The notes beneath the pieces were generated by a model. That model was given only the letters and a program-made list of their open reading frames with translations, ran no database searches and was not told where the DNA came from. Shown here piece by piece: positions 12,601 to 24,175 of a stretch of DNA of 64,000 bases. The position numbers were made by a program, and so were the translations under genes. This DNA comes from Apophysomyces variabilis (Eukaryota; Mucoromycota; Mucoromycetes; Mucorales; Mucoraceae), in contig MZZL01000393.1 of the NCBI GenBank assembly GCA_002749535.1, positions 992,739 to 1,056,738 on the forward strand. Direction: 5' to 3'. Numbering within the stretch: the stretch's first letter is position 1; every line of letters begins with the position of its first letter.

Positions 12601-13851
12601 ATATGCGGTGCTCGTATTATTCTCCTTTACTTCTTCATGCTCCGTATCCTTTCCATTGCTCAATAGTTTGCTTTCTATTTCCGTAGCTTCGGTTCTTTCA
12701 TAATCAAGAATCTGATTCTGCATTCCTTTCTCGTTATTTGGCACCTTAGATGCTTCATTTGTTGTCGTTTCGGCCAGAATTTCATGCCGTTCATCAGCTA
12801 GTGTCTCAGTTGTTATTCTCTTTTGCACATTATCTCCTTTCTTGGTTACATTTTCAGCAGCAGCTTCATTGGTATTTTTTTCTTCTGTATCTGGAGTTGT
12901 ATCGTCTACTCCTTCTTTTGCTTCGACAGTAGTCATGTCACAGTCTCTGATAGGTAGCTGTTTGCTTTCAGATTCCACAGATACATCAGTTATTTGAATT
13001 TCTTGAGCTTGTTTAGCTTCCACCACGGATGGTGTATCCGATGTGATGCCCGAATCATATTTGTCCTTATCATTCGGCGTCTCAATTGCAGAATGTTCGG
13101 TCAGGTTTTTATTCACCGTGGCTGTGGTCGGTGCTGTTGTTGACCTTTCGATCAATGATTCATCCTTCTCGACTTGATTTAAAGATGTTACGGTCTCCAT
13201 AACAGTGATTCTCTCTTCAGACTTATTATCTTGAACCTGGGATGCGGTTTCGTTTTCTTCTTGATTGATACTCCCCTCTTGTTCCTTGGAGTCATTTACT
13301 ACATGTTCCAAATGCGCCAATTCCGTGTTTTGCTCTTTTGTAGTGTTTACAGGCAATTTATTCGGTTCTACAGATTTCGTACCCACTTGCAATGCTCCAA
13401 TTTCAGCAACGAGATCTGATTGTACAGGCTTTGTCTCGTTCATAGACTGTGTTATAGATAATGCTTCGTATGTATTATTGTCCGATACATCGATTTCGTC
13501 GTCATAAGCATCTTCAAATATTTCGCTTGCGGAATCAAGGCCGGCTGTGGAGGATGCTCGAGAGCGTGGTCTAGGGGTAGACGTATCGTCCTCGACTTCT
13601 TCGGCTACAGCAGCTTTTACACTGGTGTCACCAGGGGATTCGTTCGTTATCTTTTTCTCGGCCTGCTGTTGTGATACCTTGGATTCAGTCATACTGTCAT
13701 TCTCAGATGGGACCATCGACACTCTCGATTCCTGCGACTGTGAAGATGCCACCGAAGCCGGTCGGCTGGCACTCTTATTTCTGATACTGATTCCTTTCCA
13801 TGCGGTTTTCTTAGTATTTCCTGAATTCTTTGTTGACGATCCTTTGGCCAT
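9614..13851 (-). CDS. Iml2/TTC39-family TPR protein with long disordered acidic N-terminus
   Basis: Iml2 proteins are TPR-type factors linked in yeast to clearance of inclusion bodies from lipid droplets. Exons in transcript order: 11835-13851, 11698-11782, 11605-11651, 11533-11540, 11128-11476, 10817-11072, 9908-10767 and 9614-9834. All phases close, giving about 1280 residues. Residues 1-645 are low-complexity (E, T, S, N, K; no globular motif). The TTC39/Iml2 core begins near EGMRYLFDNKFMKAKAVF, followed by PLYALGLGSMAFIKAMMTYH, the helical repeats and HPNSCFFFFFAARIARVARN. The fourth exon is only 8 nt. The start ATG is 13851; CTTGCAG just before it suggests a 5'-UTR intron. The core is about as long as yeast Iml2, so the extension is the odd part. 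Confidence 0.85.
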
Positions 13852-14541
13852 TACGAGCTGCAAGAAAAGAAAAGAGAGGAAGGGAAACGAACTGGCCAGG
13901 CAAGAAAAGCTTGAAAAAGAAAATGGATAAAGTTAGCTTGGCCAACCTTTCGGCGGACTAAGAAATAGACTTCATGAGAGATCCATGTAATGCTGGTTTA
14001 CAGCCACTCCTTTTAGAGAGCAAAACAATGGTATTACTCCTTATGCCAATCTGTCAATTACTCCAAGCGTCCGGCACATACCCCTGAGACTACTGTATCA
14101 GCTATTTCACCATAACCCATGTGGCTTTCCCACTAGCCATCGAAGGTTACACGCCCATTTTTCTTGTGCGAGTGTAAATGTGTGTGTGGGTGTGTGAACC
14201 GTCCCACACTCCGGATTAGGAAATCGCTTTATCATTTGCATAAAATACACATTCTGCGCTGAAATATGATACATTGCACCTTCTCACAGAAATTTTATAC
14301 TTCTTGATCACGTACACAGCTGGTATCCAATGTATTCTAGCCAGACTCATGGCTTATACATGCTTTTGAAGCTCTCTTTGAGTTTATAATGATTACAGAT
14401 CTATTTACAAAGAATGTGTAGCCTTATGCCGGAAGGCCATTGGCAGATTAAATAGCATATAAAGGTAAATTATTCTTAGTCTTGCGTTCTATCGATACCA
14501 GAGAAAAAGGATCGCGTCTTGAAAGTTCATGGTACACCACG
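13852..14541. other. Upstream region of the Iml2-like gene, 3' flank of SET2
   Basis: No ORF stands out. TTTCTTTTCTTGCAG (minus strand, next to the ATG at 13851) looks like a splice acceptor, so part of this stretch may be a 5'-UTR intron. Confidence 0.4.
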
Positions 14542-17500
14542 TCACGGAGTGCCACTTCCCGTGCGATAGTAACGGTTTGACGAACGATAATAAGGAGGGG
14601 ATGCATACCGATAATAGGAATGATGACGATAATAATAAGAATCACGGTAAGACAAGCTAGAGCGACGGTAACTTGAAGGACGCCTGCTATCAAAGCCGTG
14701 ATGCGATCTGGACTCTCTTCCGTAAGGTGAAATTTCTCTACTACGGCATTTGTAGTAGTAAGAGTCGCTGCCTTTCGCATGAGATGCCGTATCTCCACTA
14801 GACAATGGCGGTAACGGGTCTGATGCTGTTGATACTGGCGTTGTCCGGGAAGATTCAATGGACTCAAGTTGACCCCAACTGCTCCGTTCTTGTGAACTAT
14901 CTCGTCCTTCACGCCTTTTAGACAATGATTTGGTTTCCCCAGCATGTGGATCTCGCGGAGTGTTCATATCATCTTCGTTAACTTCACCAGCCGCCGTTGA
15001 ACGTATCGGAGAGCTAGCTCTTGACCTTTTCTTGCGAGAGATTTTCGCGGCAAACTCTGAGCCATGAGCATCGATAAATTTTTCGATCTTTGTCCGTACA
15101 CTGCTGTTCACTGCTTGAATCTTCCGTGCAGAATGGGATTCACGATTGACAATATGATGTGTAATCTTTCACGTCGTAAGTACTAAGATACATGGTTGCT
15201 TTAATATACCATACCTTTCTTGCCAGCTCTTTGAACATATGCTTATCTCCACGCCATAGTGTTGTATGTTTTGAGCTGAGATACTTGATTACGACCTTCC
15301 CCACCTCCTTCTTAAGTTCTGTCTCATCAAGGACGGGATCACTCATTGCTTCTATAGAGCTACGTCGGCTTAGACGGGGTGATGTCGCTGGTTTGCTTGC
15401 TGCAGAGTTCGGGCTATTTACTCGGCTCACTGTTTGCTCTCGTTTTTTTCGCTCAGTATCCAAAATTGCTTTCTCCACTAAGCTAGCAATCTGTGACTGA
15501 CTCACTCCTTCGATTGAGCTAACTTTCTCGTCCGGATACTCCCATTGCGTCTTGCCAGTAACCTTGTTGTAATAGTATACATAACCGTTTTCGCAAATCG
15601 CTGATCTCCAATTCAGCGGTAACTTCCTTTCAGAGACGGCAGCTGACGGACCCAGTGTGCGAGAAGATGTGTCTAGCTTTACCGTATCACCATGCCAGCC
15701 AGATCGCCGAGACATTTCTTCCGTCGTATCTCCATAATACTTAAGCCATGGATCCGTGGGCTTATTCATAGACAAAGTGGGATAAGGCAGGTATGTAAAT
15801 TCATCGTATTCGTAGGAATCGTTGTTACTCGCAACACGCCCATAGTAATCATAACTACTCAGCATCGCACGAGGAGCAGTAGGAATGATTGGTACAGGGG
15901 GATACTCGATCTTCCATCGAATCTCGTTGGCATCTGCATAAAGTGACAAATACTCGTAATAATCGTCATCCGCGTCGAAAAACTCTCGTGTTGAAGTAAA
16001 CCGCATTTTCTTAGTTGGCGATATCGTAAGGAACTGCTTGCATTCTTCAGCATTGTCGTTAGATGTGTTATCTTTAGAACAATAAATGCAATTAAGGTTA
16101 AGGCCAACCACTCTGTTCATGTAACCACTTTACCTAGCGGAGCATGATTTTCGGTCGCTTTCCGTTTCGGTATTCGATAAACGCTTTTCAACTGATTCCA
16201 TTCATCCAACAACAATTTAGAACGTGAGGCTATTTCTTCGTTCTCGCTTGTTGTGAACTTGTGAACAACATCGAACATTTTACAATCTTCCAATCCATTT
16301 TTGTTCACTAAGGGAAGTCGTTCCAGAACGTTCAAAACCTAAACCGCTAATACATTAGAATAGGACAATTATAATAATACAAGTTGTATGTACTTTCGAA
16401 ACGATGCTGTTATCGGTTTTCCATTCGCCAAGCCAAAATTTTAGCATCTTCAGCCCATGCAACCGGATAAACGTCTTTAAAATCTCCTTTCCGCGTGTAG
16501 TGTTGGGGTTTGTTGATTCCAAGCGATGAAGAAGCTTGTTGACCAATGACGCTTTTCCCACTGAATCTAGCATTTTCTTAACGAAACTCTGGACTTCGTC
16601 TGGGTCAGCCAGAGGTCGGGTCACGATACGACGGTTCCTTTTCGGTTTATGTGTGACGGATGGCGTCGTTTCTCCACTATCCACATCACATTCACCATCA
16701 GAAGGAGGCGATGCTACATCGATAGATTCCTCTTCAGCCTTTTTATCCGTTGCTCCAATATAACCTTTGCAGTTTGCTTCCCCACAATAACATTTCTGAG
16801 CAACAGCACTGTCGCAAAAATCATGAGCATCGTAACACATCTCGTCAACAGAACCTTGTTTGCTTACCCATAACGTTCGAATTTGTAATCAAAAGTAAGT
16901 TCTTCTCCGGCCTGTACAGGTCGGCTAGTAAAAATACCAATCCGCATCTTTTTCCCCACCACCCATTTCTGGGTGACACAATTTGGGTTACAAGAGTGAT
17001 TGATGAATCTTGCCAGACAACCTTTTTTTGTAGCGTCAATAATCTAAAATTGATGGTAAATATCTTTTTGATACAAAGATTATATTCCTACTTCGTCAGT
17101 TTTAAGCGTCATAAAATAATAGTGCTTCAAGCCTTCTCGTTCATAGTTCCTTGTTCGCTGTATGAATTCACTGTGTGGAATGACTTCACCGAGATACTCC
17201 ATGATAAATGCGTTACTTTAAGCAAAATCGAACGTTACTCAACCGACTTATTACAAAACCATACCAATCCGCATACCTCGGTAAATCAGTCAATGCTCGT
17301 AAACCATATCCCTTTTTCTCGGTTCGAATAACGTCAACGCGTGCATACTGACGTAACTGGAACCGACGATTTCGACAAGAACGACCACAAGAGCAATCAT
17401 CCACCATACATTCCATAAACATCATCCTGTTGATGCAAAAGTTGTCATCCCCGCATGCCGCACTTGGATCGTCGACATCCGGATCGTATTTACAATCACA

Positions 17501-18243
17501 CGGCATAGACTCTTCTGCGATCGATTTACCAGTTGCAGAACCAAGATAGCTGCTCTCGGATATGTTTTCATATGTTTCCATGGCATCTGCGGTTGCCGAC
17601 GGTAGTTGACTAAATGATAATGAATCGTCTGGCTTCAATCCATCCTCATGCGTTTCTTGCTTTCCAGCTGTACCAAAAGTTCAATATGTAGTAAAATATC
17701 AAACATCTTCTTACCATCATCAGTCATTTGGTTATCTGGCAATTGATGTTTGTGTTCCTTAGTTGGAAAATCGTATGATGTCGATAGCCGGGATAGCCCA
17801 ACCGAAACTTCTTCACACGAAGTTGATTCCAAATCTGCAAGACTTTCCTCTGAGTGACTTTCTTCTTTCATCGACATAGACCTGGCCATCTTGGAATCTC
17901 CTTCATTTGAAGCGTCTGCATTCTGACAAAGAGTCTCCGCATCAACCAATTGCCTACTTGCACGCTCATCACATTCATCTCTGTCTCCCACTTCACGATT
18001 GCGATCTGTCGCGATTGAGACGCGATCGAACTGATCAGCCAGCGTATCTTTCGCTGATGCAGTAGCTTGGCTCGATGGGGTCGATTGCTGACTTTCCGAT
18101 CTATCCGAATCCAACGTGATGCCGTTTCTACTCTGTCCATTCACATCCAATCCGACAACGTTAACATCCGTTACTGCCGTAGCTGATAATGCGCAAGACC
18201 TTTCCGCAATGGCCTTGTTATCCAGTACTAATTCGTCGCACCT
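14542..18243 (-). CDS. SET2: Histone H3K36 methyltransferase SET2 (first exon unresolved)
   Basis: Methylates H3K36 during transcription elongation, recruited by phosphorylated RNA polymerase II CTD. Exons in transcript order: 17715-18241 (start missing), 17277-17667, 17092-17215, 16868-17043, 16394-16808, 16134-16338, 15215-16071 and 14542-15165. All internal phases close; at least 1105 residues. Domains in order: Ser-rich N-terminus; AWS ([31 protein letters not shown]); SET ([29 protein letters not shown]); post-SET ([10 protein letters not shown]); WW ([19 protein letters not shown]); SRI ([17 protein letters not shown] across the last junction to ITHHIVNRE); Arg/Ser/Tyr-rich tail. The first exon is open from 18243 with no in-frame ATG before SKMARSM, so a further 5' exon is likely; the GTAAGA donor near 18315 could belong to it. 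Confidence 0.9.
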
Positions 18244-18704
18244 TTAGAACGAATGTCCCAAACTGTCTGAAATTTGCGCCATGGCACTTCACACCTCCGA
18301 TATCTCTTCTTACCTGTGTTTTGTCGATCGATATTCAAACTATCTTGGTCGAATGCCAATGACACCGTTGTCGAATCTCTGTTGAAAATGGACAGAGTAA
18401 TAGCTATGAATGGGTTTCTGGTCACGACATAATGCCGTATTTCTCACCTGAAAGTAGTACGTTGCATGCTCGTACCAGTTATACCGAGCGTATTGGCTTG
18501 TCTCCGTCACAGATATGGAAAGGCTAACGGCTATGCTATTGCAGAAGGAGACGGTATCAACGATAAGTGGCAGGAAGTTGACGGAGAAAAGAAAAGAAAA
18601 GGGAAAGCGGGTCAAGCATCAGCATCGCACTGTCAACCTCACGCAAGCCACAGCATCATGTAAGTGAGATCGCGCAAAATTTAGGGTTGCACCGCTAACT
18701 TCCC
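18244..18704. other. Divergent promoter region, SET2 / FYR gene
   Basis: This interval separates SET2 (minus) from the FYR-domain gene (plus, ATG 18705). It probably holds the unresolved first exon of SET2 and both promoters. A 66-codon plus-strand ORF (18466-18663) ends at a GTAAGT but its sequence is not protein-like. Confidence 0.4.
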
Positions 18705-19860
18705 ATGACGGCAGATAATAGCGGCATAAGGTACCTTCGACATGACGTTCATTTCTACTCAATCTAAATCTTTTTTTGAAGCAATTATGAACTTGAGAGA
18801 CGTCAAAAAATTGAAGAAAACAAAAGACTCTTGCAGGAATTAGGTCTGACTCCTGGACAAGACGCGGTTGAGGTATTAAGAAGAGTCTGTTGCATACCGG
18901 CAACGTTGTCCTTTCTGACCAACCTTTGACGTGGATATAGGATATACGAGCAGCGCCTATTGAATCAAGCACTCCAAGAAAGCGAGCGAAGTATTCACCT
19001 AAAAAAGCAAGCAAACAAGTGGTTGCTACTAGGACGTCCAGAAGAATCAAAGGCGAGGAACCGGAAGATATCGTAAGCATAATGAAAGTTTAATTAACGG
19101 TGTCACTAAGGGGGAAAAACAAGCCGGATCTGGAAGAGATCTTGGACCAAGATGATAGAACCCGACAGATTGCAATAAATCTGAACGAGGAAAGAAAAAA
19201 CATGATGCTAAACGAGAAAGAACAATTGCCGGAGCATATCAGCGTCCCACTGACACTAAGTAGGTTTAGCAATGCAATATGAATTCCACATTGACCATAT
19301 CGCCGATAGCTTCTATTGGTACAACCATATTATCTCTGGGAAAGCTTTATATTGGAAAAGGGCGATCAAAATACTGGAGTAGTCGAGGGGTACGCCATGC
19401 AGTAATAAAACCTTCGTTTTCTTATCTGCACTTTAGTGTCGGTACAAGCACCCTTATCCGATAGGATACCGAGCGACGAAATCACATTTCGGGAACTTAT
19501 ACACAATGTCCATTGAAGAAGGACCTCCAGGTGAAGGACCCATATTTAAAGTATGTAAACCTGCTTTTAAACAATCTGTTAAACAACCTCTGCTTAGGTC
19601 CAAGTCAATTCTAGCGGGACAATCTTTCAAGGCATGACACCCACTGCACCGTGGACAGATGCATGTAAACGTAGTAATTCACAAGGCACTCGAGTTAGCG
19701 GACCATTAGTAAGAAGCAGTGTCTTAACGATATCCCAAATTCTAACAATTCTGCACAGTTTTATGGTTTTTCCGATCTCATTACAATGAAACTGATCGAA
19801 AACATGGATGGTTACGAGATGGCATCCAAACCAGAAATTGCTGAAGACACCGATTCATAG
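18705..19860 (+). CDS. FYRN/FYRC-domain nuclear protein
   Basis: Exons 18705-18730, 18782-18872, 18941-19072, 19124-19259, 19310-19389, 19437-19550, 19598-19708 and 19759-19860 join in phase to 263 residues. The N-terminus has the YELERRQKIEENKRLLQELG helix seen at the start of several nuclear proteins, then a basic STPRKRAKYSPKK/TRTSRRIKGE stretch. A FYRN-like half (KHPYPIGYRATKSHFGNLYT) and a FYRC-like half (GMTPTAPWTDACKRS, FYGFSDLITMKLIENMDGYE) follow. FYR regions occur in MLL/Set1-type and TBRG1 proteins and mediate chromatin-complex contacts. It is divergent from SET2, which also fits a chromatin role, but the exact partner is unknown. The small first exon (MTADNSGI) was chosen because it gives the only in-phase donor. 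Confidence 0.83.
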
Positions 19861-19925
19861 GACGAATGACGATACCCGTAGCTTTAGAACTACCTCGCAC
19901 GTGTACTGCACGACTCCATAAATTT

Positions 19926-21236
19926 TCAAGGCTCGTTACATACGGTTTCCAGTTGTTCGAAATATGTCCGCGCTGCAGCAATATTTACTAATGTAGCTGC
20001 AGATGCTTTTGTTTCCATAGTCATATCATTCATACGTGAGCATGTATATACTTATCATGTCTCTAGCATAAAGCGACTTACTGATTCCAGGATCTGAAAT
20101 GACGATCATTATGCACGTGCTCATGGTAAGCGTGTCGATGAATGCAGTAAACGTGCTTCCTTTGATCTCCATCCTTCTTGGATGCGATTTCTGTCTTTAT
20201 ATGTACAGATATTAATGAGTCGAATATGAGTGCGATGCGGTTTGTTATACCTCGCGCTCAGGTTGAATTGTTTGATAATATTACTTATTTTGTCGAAACG
20301 ATGGTCATCACCATGCTGAATCGTAGTTGCGCTTGCAAAAATTAAAAAACTAGTTCTTTCGAATAATAATACTTCATCTGCACCACATATCCGGCAGAAT
20401 ATGTTAAGGTTAGTTTCTAGTGCGACAATATTGGGAATCAAACAACGAATGATGCAAGCCCAAGCCTACAACGTCCATGAGATATAAGTTATTGGTCTCA
20501 ACGGGTCACTAACCCCATAAAGCGTTTCATCCCATATCGAGGTCTGAAAAGTCTGTATTTGCAGTGGATCAGACCGCACTTGAAGTTCTTTTGTTTGTTC
20601 TTGATATATCTGCAATCCCAACAAGACGGTCTATAATCCAAACGTATTATTGTTTCTAACATGTACCTTTTCACGCTTGCTTTCTTGGATAAGATCCATT
20701 TTATGAATGAGGCAGAAGATTTGTGCGTTAGGAGAATATGCTAAGATCGATTCTAAGCATGACTGGTAATAATGTATATCCTTGTCCAACTCGGTACTAA
20801 TCACGTCAAAGACATAGATCAGAACTTCTACGTCTTGGAAAACTACATGCCGTTCAGTGGTGAGATAATTGCAAAAGAGTTTATCATGCCTAAATTGAGC
20901 TTTGTTCAGTAAGCGCATCCTTTCTTTCCAATTGATCTTTTGTTACCCTCCACAATCCCACAAGTTTAACGACAGACTGGTCAGAAAATGTATTTCTGAT
21001 TTATCTATGCCAGCTTCAAACAAGATACATGAGTATCAATCAAATACTGAGAAAATGAACGCACCTGTGGGACCTAAATTTCGTGTTTTCCGTGCTACGT
21101 TGTTTTCGAACAATATGGAACGCATTGATGTCTTGCCTGCTCCACATTTGCCCATAATTAGTACCTAGATGGTCATTTCAATGAGGATAATGCATTTTGG
21201 ATAGATCACTTCTTCCGTTTGGACATGGTAATTCAT
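19926..21236 (-). CDS. GTR1: Rag-type small GTPase Gtr1
   Basis: Gtr1, as a heterodimer with Gtr2 at the vacuole, signals amino-acid supply to TORC1. Exons in transcript order: 21210-21236, 21065-21164, 20947-21004, 20667-20889, 20514-20609, 20251-20465, 20082-20194 and 19926-20005. All phases close, giving 303 residues (yeast Gtr1 is 310). Visible: P-loop GKCGAGKTS (residues about 14-22), NLWDCGG for the switch region, IHKMD in place of NKx[12 protein letters not shown] and a C-terminal roadblock-like half typical of the Rag family. The start ATG at 21236 gives MNYHVQTEE and phase 0 into [11 protein letters not shown]. Its stop lies 65 nt from the stop of the convergent FYR gene. Confidence 0.93.
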
Positions 21237-22520
21237 GTCGTTTGGCGCTTTACTCGTTAATCATGAAGTTTCTACTGATTGTCAGACCTTTTCTGGATAC
21301 TCTACCTTTTTCATGGTGATATCTAGTTTATCAACGAAGAAGGGAAGTATGGTTAACAGAGAGCTCCATATGTCGCGTGATTGTCGGAGTCAATAAGACA
21401 TGCCCATTGTGAACAGGCTTTTTCCATGTCTCGTGAACCTTAGCAGGAGAGTCCCACGACTCCTGTGTCATGGGACAGAAAAAGGAAGCGAAAAGAAAAA
21501 GCTGCGTGCATATAGCGGAGTACCAAATATGAACATCTTCCGAACATGGACGAGCCTCGTTTCGTTGATCCTATGGGCCATATTACTAAACATGGGGATT
21601 GTCAGTATAGCTCACAGAAAAAACATTAACCCAAACTAACGTTACGACTGGTATTCAATCAACAGCCTAGGTGAATTAAATAATGAAGTGACCATTGTCT
21701 GTCGTCAAGCGCTTAAATCGGCTCCATGGTAGGTTACACGAGAGCTTGCAATTTAGCCTTCCTTTCAGCAATCCTATTTAACTGGAGATTCGGCCCAATT
21801 CTAGCATATATCCTAGAGCTATTGTTATAAAATAACCGTAGCAAAGTGCAATTTTTGCTATTATTTCCGTGACCAAAAATGCTAATGTCAGTTCATGATT
21901 GGTTATGCCAAAGTCATCTCACCGCCCACCATAGGATATGCTGTCGCAGAATCTCTACGATCCAGCGCGTTATTATGCTACATTTCAACAACGCTACAGT
22001 TATATTAGATAATTGTAGGATAATCGCAGAATAATCATAGAAAAATGCATTTCTGCTATTATTCTGTGATATATTTCCCGTAGCGTATGACCAGAAATTT
22101 TTGGTCAAGAAAGGAAGCTATACAATTGTTCTGATATTTTCTGCTAGGCGACTGTTTTAACAAACATTAAGTAAATAGTTTGTTATAAGGAGCAGCAATC
22201 TTTCATCCCAATGATAATAGCTTCTGTATACATTCGTGGCTGCGGTATTGCGTAGATAGATATCTGCAGACAAAAGAGATCAAGAAACAGATTAAAACTA
22301 AAAATGACTTCATCACGATAAGGCAGGGTCAAATTCGATAATAATTCTACTGAGTTAATCAGTTCCTTCGATGTTGGGCAAGTTACCAGAGCCTTAAGTG
22401 CTTTCAAAGTCCGCAGTTGATGGGGGCCAAGTTAATAACTCCGCACTTCTGACGTATCTTTTTAAATTACTCTTTATAAAGAGTTTCTGAAAAACCCAGT
22501 AGTTAAAACCTTTGAACAAC
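21237..22520. other. Intergenic with repeat-like DNA
   Basis: Holds the GTR1 promoter side, a repeat-like segment (21847-22107, listed separately) and an unassigned minus-strand open stretch at 22183-22407. A strong TTTTGTCTGCAG acceptor sits in that stretch, but it has no ATG. No intact gene was found. Confidence 0.35.
21847..22107. repeat. Possible small non-autonomous element / repeat pair
   Basis: Two related direct copies of about 25 nt lie at 21847-21872 and 22046-22069; both read TGC..TTTxTGCTATTATT..GTGA. The segment is also bounded by an 11-nt inverted pair, TGACCAAAAAT at 21870-21880 and ATTTTTGGTCA at 22097-22107. The spacing of 238 bp would suit a decayed MITE, but no clear target-site duplication is visible, so this may be chance in AT-rich DNA. 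Confidence 0.35.
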
Positions 22521-23055
22521 ATGAGCATTGGGGCTGTTGTAAAGCAAGCAGCTGCAAATACAACCAGAGCAGCGAATGCAGGATCTAGACTACGATTGAG
22601 AAAAGCAGCACTTACTCTGGTAAGTAAAATTGATCGCAGTGCAGCTTTTTATTCTCGATGCTAATTACAAAGGAATCGTACCTCGAAATATAGACCCCAG
22701 CAGCAGTTACCCGACTAAAGCATTTAACCAGCGGTCCCACTCCACAGTATCTGCGAGTCGGTGTTAAGCAAAAGGGCTGTTCTGGAAACTCGTACATGTT
22801 GGAATTTACCGATACCAAAGGAAGATTCGACGAAGTGGTTAATCAAGACGGTAAGCTGAGTAAGACTTTAGTTAAACAGGAGGATAACAATATCGGTCCA
22901 TTGTAGGTGTTACTGTTCTTGTCGATTCCAAAGCACTTATTACCGTGTTGGGTTCAGAGATGGACTACGTAGAAGATAAACTGTCCTCGCACTTTGTGTT
23001 CCATAACCCAAATGCAAAGGGTGTATGTGGATGTGGCGAGTCCTTTGCCGTTTAA
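22521..23055 (+). CDS. ISA1: Iron-sulfur cluster assembly protein, ISCA1/Isa1 type
   Basis: A-type carrier needed for maturation of mitochondrial [4Fe-4S] proteins. Exons 22521-22619, 22694-22850 and 22907-23055 give 134 residues with closing phases. Residues 1-30 are Ala/Arg-rich without acidic residues, as in a mitochondrial presequence. The A-type core follows: LRVGVKQKGCSGNSYMLEF, DSKALITVLGSEMDYVEDKL, and NPNAKGVCGCGESF near the end. The three conserved cluster cysteines (C in GCSG and the two of CGC) are all present. Length is usual for the family. Confidence 0.95.
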
Positions 23056-24175
23056 ACACCCTTTTTCATGACATGATTAGACTAGATTTTGCCTATTCAC
23101 AATTGTAATTTTACCTTTCGCCCTCTTTTTCTTTTTTTTTTCTTTATATCTTCTGTCTGTCTCACACCCTCCTCCCGCGGAAAATGGATAGCATTTGTAC
23201 AGTTTACTAAATTTATGAAACCACAGCAGAAATACAATAACTGCAAATTTGATTATATATTAGTCGGTCTTAAAACGTTCCAACAAAGACCTGTTCTTTC
23301 TTACCATCTCTGAGATTGCACGATCCTACTGCAGTTAGTCAATATAGAATGCCCAAAAAGCATACTATGATGGGATTTTGCAGATTTTTGCTAATCTTAT
23401 ACTGTATATTCAAGCGATCAACACCTAAATCTAGCCGTACACGCAAGGTTCAGAAAATTTGGCTCAAGTGGTGACGAGCTTAAATACGCATTATAGCTTA
23501 TGAAACAACGGTTGCTGCGTTTACAATGGATAAAGTTGCTGTCAAGGTAGTTTGCACTTAGCTTGTTACGCCTACAAGATTCTCCTTACCATATTAATAG
23601 TCAATGCTTTAATCATAATATGATCCGGTAATCACACAATAGGCCACAATATGCTGATAGAACGAATTTATATCGACCGTCCTAGATAGATCCTGGGACG
23701 CAAAGACTAAGACAGATCCAGTAAAGTGGGAGGTATTGAGCCTCATCACAACGCTCTAATGCACCTGGTCAACTGAGTTTCAATACACCTTCGATATGAA
23801 AAAATGAAACAGCAAAGCTCAAGGAGATATCGTCCCTCGCACGTCAAAATTTATGCTTATTATCATTGGAGATATATTTTATGTATGATCCTATAACGTT
23901 CTATGCTTTAGTTAGACGGAAAGTATTGATGACGGAATAACATGCCGTCTTATTCGTAAAGGAGAGGCTGTTTTCCTGTCGTTTCCAGGCAGAAGCTGGC
24001 ACAAACATACTTATTTTTTGCAATGGCCCGAAGATCTATAGTATTACACAGGAAATTGCAGTTCGATCCATACCTGAATCATAGGAAGGGCAATGAGGTA
24101 TCTTTCCAGCCGCGTGACTGCCGGTAATGACTTGGTTTTCTTTCCCTGACACTTTTCCCGCTCCACGCCTTGCCC
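23056..24175. other. Intergenic, no gene seen
   Basis: A pyrimidine-rich 3' flank of ISA1 runs to about 23175. The remainder contains only short scattered ORFs. The promoter of the glycyl-tRNA synthetase lies at the right end. Confidence 0.4.

Noticed and set aside
11999..13930. Several plus-strand ORFs of 60-127 codons, some hydrophobic
   Set aside because: They are antisense shadows of the low-complexity Iml2 exon; the Ser/Leu/Phe bias is the complement of its Glu/Lys/Thr codons.
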